From Tannerellaceae bacterium (GTDB taxonomy: Bacteria; Bacteroidota; Bacteroidia; Bacteroidales; Tannerellaceae), in assembly GCA_031255855.1 (NCBI GenBank), contig JAIRRS010000006.1:1-64000 (forward strand): a DNA stretch of 64,000 nt, given 5' to 3'. A program made the translations under genes and the position numbers. The stretch's first letter is position 1, and every line of letters begins with the position of its first letter. Of the stretch, positions 54,371 to 63,533 are shown piece after piece. The notes beneath the pieces are model-generated. The model searched no databases, had not been told where the DNA came from, and saw nothing but the letters and a program-made list of their open reading frames with translations.

Positions 54371-56155
54371 GTGGATTATTTCAATTATACCCGTCGTAAA
54401 TCATCCGTCGTCTATATAGGGGATACGCCTTTGGGAGGCTGTCATCCCATCCGTATACAATCCATGGCAAACGTGTCTACTATGGATACGAAAGCCTCCG
54501 TGCAACAGGCCATCCGGATGATAGAGGCAGGCGCAGAGTATGTCCGTTTTACAGCGCAAGGCGAACGGGAAGCGCAAAACCTGGGCGTTATCCGCAAGGC
54601 GTTGAACGAACAAGGCTATACAACTCCATTAGTGGCGGACATCCATTTCAACGCCAAGGCGGCAGACGCAGCCGCCAGAGAAGTTGAAAAAGTACGGATA
54701 AATCCCGGCAACTATGCCCCTGATCCGGAAATGATCCGCCAGCGTTTCACCTCCTTCCTTGCCCTATGCAAAACACATAAGACGGCTATCCGTATCGGCG
54801 TAAACCATGGTTCGCTATCCGGCCGCATTATGAACCAATATGGAGATACGCCTGAAGGGATGGTTGCTTCCTGCATGGAGTTCCTCCGGATTTGCCGGGA
54901 AGAGAACTTTACGAATGTAGTTATTTCCATAAAAGCATCCAACACGGTAGTGATGGTTAAGACGGTTCGTTTACTTGTTGAAGTAATGGAGGCCGGGGAT
55001 ATGCATTATCCCTTGCATTTAGGCGTTACAGAAGCCGGAGACGGGGAAGACGGACGTATCAAAAGCGCCGTAGGTATCGGGGCCTTATTGTCGGACGGGA
55101 TTGGCGATACAATCCGCGTTTCACTGAGTGAAGACCCCGAAGCTGAGATTCCGGTTGCCCGGAAACTGGTGGAATATATACAGGAACGAGAGGGACACGA
55201 GCCAATCACTGCGTCGCTTGCACCCGATTACAATCCCCTCTCGGTAGACCGAAGGATTAGCCGCCCGACGCATGGCATCGGAGGAGGCGGGCATCCGGTC
55301 GTTATCTCCGACAGGAGAAACGGGGATTTGGAATTCAACTATGCCTCTCCTCCCGATTACATTTATATCGGAAAGGAAGATCCGGATAATTTCCCCGGCA
55401 CGGTCAACTTGTTAGTTGATTCCCTTTCCTGGAAACCAAGGCCCAATGCTTTCCCTTATTTCATCGCTTCGGAAATAGACGAATTAAAAGACTTCGACAC
55501 GCCTTTGAAGTTTATACGCCTGACATTAAACGACCTCAACGGAAAGGCACTTGACGTATTATGCAAAGATAAGAGCGCGGTGGTTATTCTCAGCGCCCAT
55601 CACCGGAACGGAGTAGGCGCCATGCGCGCCGCTATTCACCAATTGATGACCGCAGGATGCGACGTCCCCCTCATCTTGCATCGTGATTATAATGAAACGG
55701 ACATTGAGTTCCTGCAATTAAAATCGGCCGCCGATTTTGGAACATTGTTCCTCGATGGCTTCGGAGACGGTATCATGCTGCATAACGAAAACGGCGAAGC
55801 CATCGTATCCGACAATATCATGTTCGGCATTTTGCAGGCCACCCGTATGCGTATCAGTAAAACAGAATACATCTCTTGTCCGGGTTGCGGACGTACATTA
55901 TATGACTTGCAGACTACGATTGCCCGCGTAAAAAAAGCCACATCTCATTTGAAAGGACTGAAAATCGGCATCATGGGATGTATCGTTAACGGCCCTGGTG
56001 AAATGGCCGACGCGGATTACGGCTATGTGGGTTCAGGGCGCGGAAAGATTGACCTTTACAAAGGAAAAACCTGTATCCATAAAAACATCCCTGAATTGGA
56101 AGCCGTAGAACGCCTTGTCCAACTAATCAAGGACAATGGTGATTGGAAAGAGTAA
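54371..56155 (+). CDS. ispG: 4-hydroxy-3-methylbut-2-enyl-diphosphate synthase (IspG/GcpE, long form)
   Basis: A 594-residue enzyme of the non-mevalonate isoprenoid pathway that reduces MEcPP to HMBPP using a 4Fe-4S cluster. The N-terminal TIM barrel starts MDYFNYTRRKSS and carries GDTPLGGCHPIRIQSM. The long insert typical of Bacteroidota, Chlamydiae and plants lies in the middle. The C-terminal reductase domain has CPGCGRTLYD and MGCIVNGPGE, supplying the cluster cysteines. The start is a GTG at 54371, 20 bases after purE; a longer frame runs back through purE and is not credible. The length is normal for the long form. Confidence 0.95.
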   Translation: MDYFNYTRRKSSVVYIGDTPLGGCHPIRIQSMANVSTMDTKASVQQAIRMIEAGAEYVRFTAQGEREAQNLGVIRKALNEQGYTTPLVADIHFNAKAADAAAREVEKVRINPGNYAPDPEMIRQRFTSFLALCKTHKTAIRIGVNHGSLSGRIMNQYGDTPEGMVASCMEFLRICREENFTNVVISIKASNTVVMVKTVRLLVEVMEAGDMHYPLHLGVTEAGDGEDGRIKSAVGIGALLSDGIGDTIRVSLSEDPEAEIPVARKLVEYIQEREGHEPITASLAPDYNPLSVDRRISRPTHGIGGGGHPVVISDRRNGDLEFNYASPPDYIYIGKEDPDNFPGTVNLLVDSLSWKPRPNAFPYFIASEIDELKDFDTPLKFIRLTLNDLNGKALDVLCKDKSAVVILSAHHRNGVGAMRAAIHQLMTAGCDVPLILHRDYNETDIEFLQLKSAADFGTLFLDGFGDGIMLHNENGEAIVSDNIMFGILQATRMRISKTEYISCPGCGRTLYDLQTTIARVKKATSHLKGLKIGIMGCIVNGPGEMADADYGYVGSGRGKIDLYKGKTCIHKNIPELEAVERLVQLIKDNGDWKE

Positions 56156-56264
56156 CCCCCAACAAGCTGAATGATTTCAGACGATGATTATGTGATAATT
56201 TACAACTGTTTGGATAGACTAAATTTGTATTTGAAAGGAAAAACCGCAAAAAACTATCAAAACT

Positions 56265-56295
56265 TTTGTGTGTAAAAAATATTATCCTACATTTG
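56265..56295 (+). promoter_or_regulatory. Consensus promoter for the ilv leader and operon
   Basis: TTTG (56265-56268) and TACATTTG (56288-56295) are 19 bases apart, matching the Bacteroidota consensus. Transcription would begin near 56300, 24 bases before the leader-peptide ATG. A second exact TAnnTTTG lies at 56220-56227 but lacks a well-spaced partner. Confidence 0.7.
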
Positions 56296-56323
56296 CACCG
56301 TTGTAAAAAGAAAATAATAACAA

Positions 56324-56383
56324 ATGATAAACAACATTCTTCATAACATCATTCTTGTGGTCCTCCTAGTCATTAGCAGGTAA
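56324..56383 (+). CDS. ilv operon leader peptide (19 residues, Ile/Leu/Val-rich)
   Basis: An ATG at 56324 opens a 19-codon frame ending at TAA (56381-56383). Eleven of the 19 residues are Ile, Leu or Val, including IILVVLLVI at positions 9-17. That is the hallmark of a leader peptide whose translation senses charged Ile, Leu and Val tRNAs. It sits just after a consensus promoter, in front of an attenuator and ilvD. I call it a leader because of this arrangement; the peptide itself needs no function. Confidence 0.82.
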   Translation: MINNILHNIILVVLLVISR

Positions 56384-56384
56384 A

Positions 56385-56465
56385 GGAGAAAGGTGTGTAA
56401 GAAGTTGTAATACTCGGTAAAGATAATTCTGAAGCCCTTTCTCCAAAGAGAAGGGGCTTTTTTTT
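56385..56465 (+). promoter_or_regulatory. Transcription attenuator of the ilv operon
   Basis: An intrinsic terminator is formed by AGCCCTTTCTC (56433-56443) and GAGAAGGGGCT (56448-56458), with one G-U pair and a CAAA loop, followed by eight T residues. The competing antiterminator pairs GGAGAAAGG (56385-56393) with CCTTTCTCC (56436-56444), a perfect 9-bp match that overlaps the left arm of the terminator. The 5' strand of the antiterminator starts two bases past the leader stop codon. Ribosome stalling on Ile/Leu/Val codons would free it and allow read-through into ilvD. Confidence 0.82.
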
Positions 56466-56478
56466 ATGAATGACAGGT

Positions 56479-58308
56479 ATGAAAAATCAATTAAGGAGCG
56501 CCGGTAGTACCCAAGGACGGCGGATGGCAGGAGCACGTGCTTTATGGCGGGCGAACGGGATGAAAGAAGAACAAATGGGCAAACCCGTCGTTGCTGTCGT
56601 GAATTCATTTACGCAGTTTGTCCCGGGACACGTCCATTTGCATGAGATAGGACAACTCGTTAAGAAAGAGGTAGAGGCGCTTGGCTGTTTTGCCGCTGAG
56701 TTTAATACGATTGCTATCGACGATGGCATTGCCATGGGACACGATGGTATGCTTTATTCTTTGCCTTCGCGCGACCTGATTGCCGACAGTGTGGAATATA
56801 TGGTGAATGCGCATAAGGCAGATGCGATGGTGTGTATCAGTAATTGCGACAAAATCACTCCCGGCATGTTGATGGCGGCGATGCGGTTGAATATACCTGC
56901 GGTGTTTGTGTCGGGTGGGCCAATGGAAGCAGGCGAATTGGATGGAAGAGCCCTGGATTTGATTGATGCCATGATTGAAGCTGCCGACGACTCCGTAAGC
57001 GACGAACAGGTCGCGAAGGCGGAACGTTCTGCCTGCCCTACTTGTGGAAGCTGTTCGGGTATGTTTACTGCCAATTCGATGAATTGCCTGAACGAAGCGA
57101 TTGGACTCGCGTTTCCCGGAAACGGCACAATCATAGCGACCCATGCCAACCGGATTGGATTGTTCAGGAAAGCAGCCCGGTGTATTGTTGAAAACAGCTA
57201 TAAATATTACCGGGACGGCGACGATTCGGTACTCCCGCGCAACATCGCTACCCGGCAGGCATTTCTCAATGCCATGTCGCTCGATATAGCGATGGGGGGA
57301 TCTACCAATACCGTGCTTCATTTACTGGCTGTGGCTCATGAGGCTGAAGTGGATTTCTCCATGAAAGATATAGATATGCTGTCGCGTAAAACACCTGTGT
57401 TGTGCAAAGTGGCGCCGAATACACCTATTTATCATATACAGGATGTGAACCGGGCAGGCGGTATTCTTGCCATTATGGATGAGTTGGTTAAAGCCGGTCT
57501 GGTGGATGGATCGGTAAAACGCGTAGACGGGCTTACATTGTCTGAAGCTATTCAACAATACAGCCTTGTTGCCCCAAACGTGTCGGATGAGGCGCTGAAA
57601 ATATTTAAAAGCGCTCCCGCGCATCGGTTTAATCTGACATTAGGCTCACAGGAAACCTATTATGAGGCCGTGGATACCGACCGTGCAAATGGTTGTATCC
57701 GGGATATGGAACACGCGTACGGGAAAGATGGTGGTTTAGCTGTACTGTACGGGAACATCGCTCTGAACGGATGTGTGGTAAAAACAGCCGGAGTAGATGA
57801 AAGTATCTTTCGTTTCACAGGCCCTGCCAAAGTTTTCCATTCGCAGGAGGCCGCTTGCGAAGGGATATTGGGAGATGAAGTGGTTGCCGGCGACGTTGTT
57901 GTGATTACCCATGAAGGTCCGAAAGGGGGGCCGGGCATGCAGGAAATGCTTTATCCTACATCTTATATAAAGAGTAGACATCTGGGAAAAGCCTGCGCTC
58001 TCGTCACCGACGGACGATTCAGCGGCGGTACATCCGGCCTTTCCATAGGCCACGTTTCACCCGAAGCAGCCGCGGGTGGCGCAATCGGATTGGTAAAGAA
58101 TGGCGACATCATAGAAATCAACATCCCCGAACGTGTAATTCAGGTAAAAGTGAGTGATAAGGAGTTAAGCGAGCGGAGAAAAGCCGAAATGGCTCGCGGA
58201 ACGGATGCCTTTACTCCCCTTTGTCGCCAACGGAATATTTCCAAGGCATTACGGGCTTACGCAAAGATGGTCTCTTCTGCCGATAAGGGGGCGGTAAGGA
58301 TGATGTAG
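56479..58308 (+). CDS. ilvD: Dihydroxy-acid dehydratase
   Basis: A 609-residue Fe-S dehydratase catalysing the third common step of valine and isoleucine synthesis. The cluster-binding region contains CISNCDK (near residue 118) and [16 protein letters not shown] (near 188). The C-terminal half has the conserved [21 protein letters not shown] chose the ATG at 56479 (MKNQLRS), three codons after a possible start at 56470. It is the first gene behind the attenuator; ilvB follows after 46 bases. Confidence 0.96.
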   Translation: MKNQLRSAGSTQGRRMAGARALWRANGMKEEQMGKPVVAVVNSFTQFVPGHVHLHEIGQLVKKEVEALGCFAAEFNTIAIDDGIAMGHDGMLYSLPSRDLIADSVEYMVNAHKADAMVCISNCDKITPGMLMAAMRLNIPAVFVSGGPMEAGELDGRALDLIDAMIEAADDSVSDEQVAKAERSACPTCGSCSGMFTANSMNCLNEAIGLAFPGNGTIIATHANRIGLFRKAARCIVENSYKYYRDGDDSVLPRNIATRQAFLNAMSLDIAMGGSTNTVLHLLAVAHEAEVDFSMKDIDMLSRKTPVLCKVAPNTPIYHIQDVNRAGGILAIMDELVKAGLVDGSVKRVDGLTLSEAIQQYSLVAPNVSDEALKIFKSAPAHRFNLTLGSQETYYEAVDTDRANGCIRDMEHAYGKDGGLAVLYGNIALNGCVVKTAGVDESIFRFTGPAKVFHSQEAACEGILGDEVVAGDVVVITHEGPKGGPGMQEMLYPTSYIKSRHLGKACALVTDGRFSGGTSGLSIGHVSPEAAAGGAIGLVKNGDIIEINIPERVIQVKVSDKELSERRKAEMARGTDAFTPLCRQRNISKALRAYAKMVSSADKGAVRMM

Positions 58309-58354
58309 GCAAAAGGCCGGAAATCAGTTTACGAATAGAGAAATATCAGGATAG

Positions 58355-60088
58355 ATGGATAATAAAGATATAGGAAATAACAGGGCGCAAGGTGCGGATG
58401 AAAAAGTAACCGGTTCGGAAGCGATGCTGAAAACATTGATAGCGGAAGGCGTCGATACCATTTTCGGATATCCGGGAGGGCAGGTAATCCCTTTATATGA
58501 TTGTTTATATGATTACCGGGATAAATTAAAGCATGTACTTGTAAGGCATGAACAAGGCGCCACCCATGCGGCGCAAGGATATGCGCGCGTGTCGGGAAAG
58601 GTTGGCGTTGTTATGGTGACATCAGGTCCCGGGGCGACAAACACGATTACAGGTATAGCTGACGCGATGATAGACAGTACGCCTATTGTCGTTATTTCGG
58701 GACAAGTTCCTTCTCCTTTGTTGGGGACGGATGCTTTTCAGGAAATAGACGTGATTGGTATAACCCAACCGATTACCAAATGGACTTACCAGATACGCAA
58801 ACCGGAAGAGATTGCCTGGGCGGTGTCAAGAGCCTTCTATATTGCATCGAGCGGCCGGCCGGGTCCTGTTGTTCTCGATTTTGCCAAAGACGCGCAAGTG
58901 GGGACAATTGATTATGAATATGAAAAAGTGACTTATATCCGTAGCTACCAACCGGCGCCTGAGCGTATTGCCGGGCAAGTTGAGGCTGCCGCCGAATTAA
59001 TCAACAAGGCAAAGAAGCCGTTTGCTTTGGTAGGACAGGGAGTTATTTTAAGTGGCGCGGAGAGGGAATTGTACGCCTTCCTTGAAAAGGCGGATATACC
59101 GGCCGGCTCCACAGTCCTTGGATTGTCGGCAATGTCTTCCGGTTACCGTCTGAATAAAGGGATGTTGGGCATGCACGGGAATGTGGGGCCAAACCGGAAA
59201 ACAAATGAGTGCGACGTGTTGATCGCTATCGGTATGCGGTTCGACGACCGGGTCACGGGTAATCTCCAGACCTATGCCAAACAAGCCAAAATTATACATC
59301 TTGATATTGACTTGTCGGAAATAGGGAAAAATGTCCCGGTAGATGTTCCGGTCGTAGGCGACGCGAAAGAAACGTTGGCTGCAATAACAAACCTGCTTCA
59401 GCCGGCAAAACATACGGAGTGGATTGACAGCTTTGCCGCCGACGAAAAAGAAGAATACGAAAAAGTAATCAGGAAAGAAATTCAACCCGAAGGCGACCGG
59501 TTGTTGCAAATGGGTGAAGTTGTGTGCAAAGTGTCTGAAGCAACCGGCAATAAGGCGGTGCTGGTGACAGACGTAGGGCAGAGCCAGATGATGAGTGTGC
59601 GCTATTTTAAGTATAGTCAATCACGCAGTGTGGTTACATCCGGCGGCTTGGGGACGATGGGATACGGGCTTCCCGCCGCGATTGGTGCAAAGTTTGGCGC
59701 TCCCGGCCGTACGGTTTGTCTTTTTGTGGGCGATGGTGGTTTGCAAATGACGCTTCAGGAACTCGGAACCATCATGCAGGAAAAACTGAATGTGAAGATA
59801 ATCGTATTGAATAATAACTACCTTGGCATGGTACGACAGTGGCAGGAACTGTTTTTCAACAAACGTTATTCTGCCACGGCCATGGAAAATCCCGACTTCG
59901 CGGCCATTGCCAATGCCTACGGTATTGCCGCCCGAACCGTGGAAAAAAGGGAAGAACTAGACGGCGCCCTGGCGGAAATGCTTAACCATGACGGCGCTTA
60001 TATGCTTATTGCCAATGTAGTGGCTCATGGAATGGTTTATCCGATGATACCGGCAGGCGGCACAATTACTGATATTATTATGGAATGA
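58355..60088 (+). CDS. ilvB: Acetolactate synthase large subunit (biosynthetic)
   Basis: A 577-residue ThDP- and FAD-dependent acetohydroxyacid synthase catalytic subunit. The ThDP-activating Glu66 lies in RHEQGATHAAQGYAR. The FAD-binding central domain contains GMRFDDRVTG. The C-terminal ThDP-binding motif GDGGLQMTLQEL ends in NNNYLGMVRQWQELF. It works with the regulatory subunit IlvN, whose ATG overlaps the ilvB stop by 4 bases (ATGA). Confidence 0.96.
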   Translation: MDNKDIGNNRAQGADEKVTGSEAMLKTLIAEGVDTIFGYPGGQVIPLYDCLYDYRDKLKHVLVRHEQGATHAAQGYARVSGKVGVVMVTSGPGATNTITGIADAMIDSTPIVVISGQVPSPLLGTDAFQEIDVIGITQPITKWTYQIRKPEEIAWAVSRAFYIASSGRPGPVVLDFAKDAQVGTIDYEYEKVTYIRSYQPAPERIAGQVEAAAELINKAKKPFALVGQGVILSGAERELYAFLEKADIPAGSTVLGLSAMSSGYRLNKGMLGMHGNVGPNRKTNECDVLIAIGMRFDDRVTGNLQTYAKQAKIIHLDIDLSEIGKNVPVDVPVVGDAKETLAAITNLLQPAKHTEWIDSFAADEKEEYEKVIRKEIQPEGDRLLQMGEVVCKVSEATGNKAVLVTDVGQSQMMSVRYFKYSQSRSVVTSGGLGTMGYGLPAAIGAKFGAPGRTVCLFVGDGGLQMTLQELGTIMQEKLNVKIIVLNNNYLGMVRQWQELFFNKRYSATAMENPDFAAIANAYGIAARTVEKREELDGALAEMLNHDGAYMLIANVVAHGMVYPMIPAGGTITDIIME

Positions 60089-60651
60089 ATATGCAAACAA
60101 AAAAACTATATACAGTCATTATATTTTCCGAGAATACTGTGGGGCTGCTTAACCAGATAACCATTATCTTTACACGTCGGCAATTGAACATTGAGACGCT
60201 TTCTGTCTCTCCGTCTGCAATAAAAGGAATACATAAGTTTACGATTACGACTTTTGCCGATGAAGACATGATTGACAAGGTGGTCAAGCAAATAGATAAA
60301 AGGGTCGATATCCTGAAAGCGTACTACAATACGGATGAAGATTTGGTGTACCAGGAGATCGCTTTATACAAAGTGAGCGCCGATCTTTTCCTGAAGATGG
60401 AAGGCGTTGAAGAGCTGATTCGGAAACACAATACCCGGATACTTGACATGAACGAAGATTGTGTCGTGCTCGAAAAAAGCGGGCATTATGAAGAGACCCA
60501 ATCCTTGTTTAAAGAATTGAGCCGGAAGATAGGTGTCTTGCAATTCATACGTTCCGGAAGAATAGCTATTACAAAAAGTAAAGTAGAGCGGCTGAGCGAC
60601 ATGCTTTCCGCCATGAAAACAAAATTAGATATTAAGAATGGAGAAGAGTAA
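60085..60651 (+). CDS. ilvN: Acetolactate synthase regulatory subunit
   Basis: A 188-residue regulatory subunit with two ACT-like domains. The first (YTVIIFSENTVGLLNQITIIFTRR-type, about 9-80) would bind valine for feedback inhibition. The second (about 92-170) includes CVVLEKSGHYEETQSLFKEL. The usual length is 160-190. It is overlapped at the start by ilvB, and its end overlaps the acyl-ACP thioesterase by 14 bases. An in-frame ATG lies at 60091. Confidence 0.94.
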   Translation: MNMQTKKLYTVIIFSENTVGLLNQITIIFTRRQLNIETLSVSPSAIKGIHKFTITTFADEDMIDKVVKQIDKRVDILKAYYNTDEDLVYQEIALYKVSADLFLKMEGVEELIRKHNTRILDMNEDCVVLEKSGHYEETQSLFKELSRKIGVLQFIRSGRIAITKSKVERLSDMLSAMKTKLDIKNGEE

Positions 60652-61390
60652 AGTAGGCGAATTTCATTTTGTCACAGAGTCTTATTTGTTAGACTTCCGC
60701 AGGCGGATTACTATCCCGATGATTGGTACGTACCTGTTGCATGCTGCTTCTATCCATGCGGCGCAACGCGGGTTTGGTTTTAGCGATATGAACAATCGCC
60801 ATACAGCCTGGGTCTTGTCGCGGTTGGTGATTGAAATGACGGAATATCCGGGGATGTCCGAGGAGATCACCCTTTATACATGGATAGAAGACGCGGCGCG
60901 TTTGTTTACAAACCGTTGCTTTGAACTGGTAAACGCCGCGGGTAAATCGTTTGGTTTTGCCCGTTCGGTCTGGGCTGCCATTGATGTGGAAACGCGCCGC
61001 CCTACGCCGTTAGACGTTGAAGCGTTGGATGTGTTTAAGGTAGATCGTCCTTGTCCGATCGAAAAACCAGGCAAGATAATACCCGTAGAAAATGATACGC
61101 CGGGCGAACCCTATGGCATAAAATACAGCGACCTGGATGTAAATGGTCACCTGAACAGTATCAAGTATATGGAACATCTCCTGGATATGTTTGATATCAG
61201 GATGTATGAAGAAAAACAAATTCGCCGGTTTGAAATTGCCTATTTGTCGGAAGGCAGGTACGGCATGCCATTGGCTTTGCATGTCTCGGAAACATCCCCT
61301 GACAAATACAGCATGGCCATCTGCAACGAAGGAAAAGCAATTAGCAGGGCCGCGGTAACATGGACAGCGACCCCTTCCAACCTCCTCTGA
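60638..61390 (+). CDS. Acyl-ACP thioesterase (FatA/FatB family)
   Basis: A 250-residue hydrolase with two hot-dog domains of the plant/bacterial acyl-ACP thioesterase family. It releases fatty acids from acyl carrier protein. The C-terminal domain carries the catalytic signature SDLDVNGHLNSIKYMEHL (Asn and His near residues 168-170). The gene lies inside the ilv operon, overlapping ilvN by 14 bases. Its placement hints at branched-chain fatty acid supply, since branched-chain keto acids are precursors of iso and anteiso acyl groups. That link is inference. The start is an ATG. Confidence 0.88.
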   Translation: MEKSKVGEFHFVTESYLLDFRRRITIPMIGTYLLHAASIHAAQRGFGFSDMNNRHTAWVLSRLVIEMTEYPGMSEEITLYTWIEDAARLFTNRCFELVNAAGKSFGFARSVWAAIDVETRRPTPLDVEALDVFKVDRPCPIEKPGKIIPVENDTPGEPYGIKYSDLDVNGHLNSIKYMEHLLDMFDIRMYEEKQIRRFEIAYLSEGRYGMPLALHVSETSPDKYSMAICNEGKAISRAAVTWTATPSNLL

Positions 61391-61511
61391 CAGGAGAGGT
61401 TGTATTTATTTATTATCTGGTGGACAATAAAAACAAGAGTATCATTTATTAACAAACCCCGAACTCCTCCCTCCCCTGGGGGGAAGGCGGGAGGGAATTT
61501 TTATTTATATT
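61391..61511 (+). promoter_or_regulatory. Intergenic hairpins between thioesterase and ilvC
   Basis: Two inverted sequences are visible. AACCTCCT (61378-61385) and AGGAGAGGTT (61392-61401) lie over the thioesterase stop codon and are followed by TGTATTTATTTATT, a weak terminator-like site. Near 61465-61497 CCCTCCCC and GGGGGGAAGGCGGGAGGGA can pair, just before the ilvC start. They may adjust ilvC expression relative to ilvDBN. Confidence 0.4.
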
Positions 61512-62558
61512 ATGGCAGAAATGAATTTTGGCGGTGTAGTAGAGAATGTAGTAACCCGCGACGAATTTCCTTTGGAGAAAGCAAGGGATGTATTGAAAAA
61601 TGAAACGATCGCCGTAATTGGTTACGGCGTGCAAGGCCCCGGACAAAGTCTGAATTTGCGCGACAACGGTTTCAATGTAATTGTAGGGCAACGTAAGGGC
61701 GGCAAAACCTGGGACAAGGCTGTCGCCGACGGTTGGGTGCCCGGTGAAACCCTTTTTGAGATTGAAGAAGCTTGTGAGAAGGCGACAATTGTTCAGTATC
61801 TGCTTTCGGACGCGGCACAAATACAAGTTTGGCCCCGCATCAGGCCGTATCTTACATCAGGCAAGGCGCTGTATTTTTCACATGGTTTCGGAATTACATA
61901 CAAAGAACGGACAAATATTATTCCTCCGGCCGGTGTTGATGTGATATTGGTGGCGCCGAAAGGCTCGGGAACCAGCCTTCGCCGCATGTTCCTGCAAGGA
62001 CGCGGTTTGAATTCCAGTTTTGCAATTTATCAGGACGCTACCGGTAGGGCATGGGAACGCGTCATTGCCTTGGGTATCGGTGTTGGGTCGGGTTATTTGT
62101 TTGAAACGACATTCAAGAAAGAAGTCTATTCCGATTTGACCGGCGAACGCGGTACACTGATGGGCGCCATCCAGGGATTGCTTCTTGCCCAGTATGAGGT
62201 ATTGCGTGACAACGGGCACAGCCCGTCTGAGGCTTTCAATGAAACCGTAGAAGAGCTTACCCAATCGTTGATGCCTCTGTTTGCCGAAAACGGGATGGAC
62301 TGGATGTATGCAAACTGCTCTACCACCGCTCAACGGGGCGCATTGGATTGGATGATTCCTTTCCATGATGCTGCCAAACCGGTATTCGAAAAGCTCTATA
62401 AAGAGGTGGCTGCCGGCAACGAAGCACAACGTTCTATCGACACCAACAGCAAACCGGATTACCGTGAAAAACTGGAAGAGGAACTGAACGCTCTCCGCGA
62501 AAGCGAAATGTGGCGTGCCGGAGCAGTCGTTCGCAAATTGCGTCCGGAGAATAACTAA
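61512..62558 (+). CDS. ilvC: Ketol-acid reductoisomerase
   Basis: A 348-residue NAD(P)H-dependent enzyme for the second common step of Val/Ile synthesis. The Rossmann motif GYGVQGPG is at residues 37-44, with a loop (VGQRKGGKTW) that sets cofactor choice. The C-terminal knotted domain carries metal-binding Asp and Glu in DLTGERGTLMG, and a second acidic site in NETVEELTQ. It completes the ilv gene set here. The start is an ATG 121 bases after the thioesterase. Confidence 0.96.
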   Translation: MAEMNFGGVVENVVTRDEFPLEKARDVLKNETIAVIGYGVQGPGQSLNLRDNGFNVIVGQRKGGKTWDKAVADGWVPGETLFEIEEACEKATIVQYLLSDAAQIQVWPRIRPYLTSGKALYFSHGFGITYKERTNIIPPAGVDVILVAPKGSGTSLRRMFLQGRGLNSSFAIYQDATGRAWERVIALGIGVGSGYLFETTFKKEVYSDLTGERGTLMGAIQGLLLAQYEVLRDNGHSPSEAFNETVEELTQSLMPLFAENGMDWMYANCSTTAQRGALDWMIPFHDAAKPVFEKLYKEVAAGNEAQRSIDTNSKPDYREKLEEELNALRESEMWRAGAVVRKLRPENN

Positions 62559-62569
62559 TCCGAAGCGAC

Positions 62570-62594
62570 TTACCGGATTAGCACAATCCGGTAA
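62570..62594 (+). terminator. Hairpin after ilvC
   Basis: TTACCGGATT (62570-62579) and AATCCGGTAA (62585-62594) form a perfect 10-bp stem with a 5-base loop. An alternative pairing joins CTAATCCG (62555-62562) with CGGATTAG (62574-62581). No strong U-tract follows, so it may act as an mRNA-end stabiliser or a weak terminator. Confidence 0.5.
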
Positions 62595-62610
62595 TGCTCT
62601 ATCCATAAAT

Positions 62611-62641
62611 TTTGCCATTCGTTATTATTTATTTACCTTTG
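62611..62641 (+). promoter_or_regulatory. Consensus promoter for the flavodoxin-fold oxidoreductase
   Basis: TTTG (62611-62614) and TACCTTTG (62634-62641) are 19 bases apart, matching the Bacteroidota consensus. The start site would fall near 62646, 20 bases before the ATG at 62666. Confidence 0.7.
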
Positions 62642-62665
62642 TTTTCCAACTAAATAATAATCAGG

Positions 62666-63289
62666 ATGAACGTACTGTTAATCAACGGAAGCCCCCACAA
62701 AAGCGGATGTACTTTCACCGCTTTGTCCGAAATTGCAGGGGAATTGGAAAAACAGGAAATCGAAACCCGTATTTTCCATACGGGTACAAAACCCATCCGC
62801 GGCTGTGTCGCTTGCGGAAAATGCAGGGAAACCGGTCATTGCGTTTATTCTGATGACCCTGTTAATGAATGTATTGACAGGATGAAAAAAGCGGATGGAA
62901 TCGTTGTCGGTTCGCCGGTTTATTATGCTTCGCCCAACGGCGCTTTACTGGCGCTTTTAGACCGGGTATTCTTTGCCGGCAGCGATGCCTTTGCCTACAA
63001 ACCGGCAGCCGCGATAGTCAGTTGCCGCCGGGGTGGTTCCGCTACTGCTTTTGATGTGTTGAATAAATATTTCACTATTTCAAACATGCCGGTCGTGTCG
63101 TCCCAATACTGGAATCACGTTCACGGACAGACGCCGGAAGAAGTCCGGCAGGATTTGGAAGGCTTGCAGGTGATGCGAACGCTGGCGCGTAATATGGCCT
63201 GGCTATTGAAATGTATTGACGTTGCAAAAGGAACGGTTCCTTATCCTGAAAAAGAAACGATGCAGTACCGGACGAATTTTATCCGGTAA
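62666..63289 (+). CDS. Flavodoxin-family NAD(P)H-dependent oxidoreductase
   Basis: A 207-residue flavodoxin-fold reductase of the NADPH-dependent FMN reductase type. The FMN phosphate loop is LLINGSPHKSGCT (residues 4-16). GCVACGKCRETGHC (about 46-59) is a Cys-rich stretch common to this subgroup, and GSPVYYASPNG (82-92) contacts the flavin ring. Such enzymes reduce quinones, flavins or iron compounds; the substrate cannot be given. It has its own promoter and no operon partner. Confidence 0.85.
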   Translation: MNVLLINGSPHKSGCTFTALSEIAGELEKQEIETRIFHTGTKPIRGCVACGKCRETGHCVYSDDPVNECIDRMKKADGIVVGSPVYYASPNGALLALLDRVFFAGSDAFAYKPAAAIVSCRRGGSATAFDVLNKYFTISNMPVVSSQYWNHVHGQTPEEVRQDLEGLQVMRTLARNMAWLLKCIDVAKGTVPYPEKETMQYRTNFIR

Positions 63290-63533
63290 ATTCCTTTTTC
63301 TTCTAAAACAGGACATTGTCCAATAAAAATGATTTTACGAATAGATTGTTGCTACAATTTTTCTCCGTCCTCCTGAATGCCGGAACTCACAAAGATGTTT
63401 GTAAGTGGTATCATGTATTTTATTTCACGAATAAAAAATATGGGCTCTATTTCCTGTTGGAAAACCACCTGGATTATTTTGGCTACTCGCGGATAAGCTA
63501 GTATCTTTGTCTAATCTAACTTTCATGCAAATT
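63290..63533. other. Intergenic region upstream of the M28-like gene
   Basis: A TTG-initiated 61-codon frame lies at 63316-63501 but shows no sign of coding. The region contains a well-formed promoter (63478-63509). Nothing else of note was seen. Confidence 0.3.
63478..63509 (+). promoter_or_regulatory. Consensus promoter for the M28-like gene
   Basis: TTTG (63478-63481) and TATCTTTG (63502-63509) are 20 bases apart, matching the Bacteroidota consensus. The start site would lie near 63514, about 20 bases before the ATG. Confidence 0.7.

Noticed and set aside
63316..63501. 61-codon frame between the oxidoreductase and the M28-like gene
   Set aside because: It begins with TTG and runs into a consensus promoter for the next gene.
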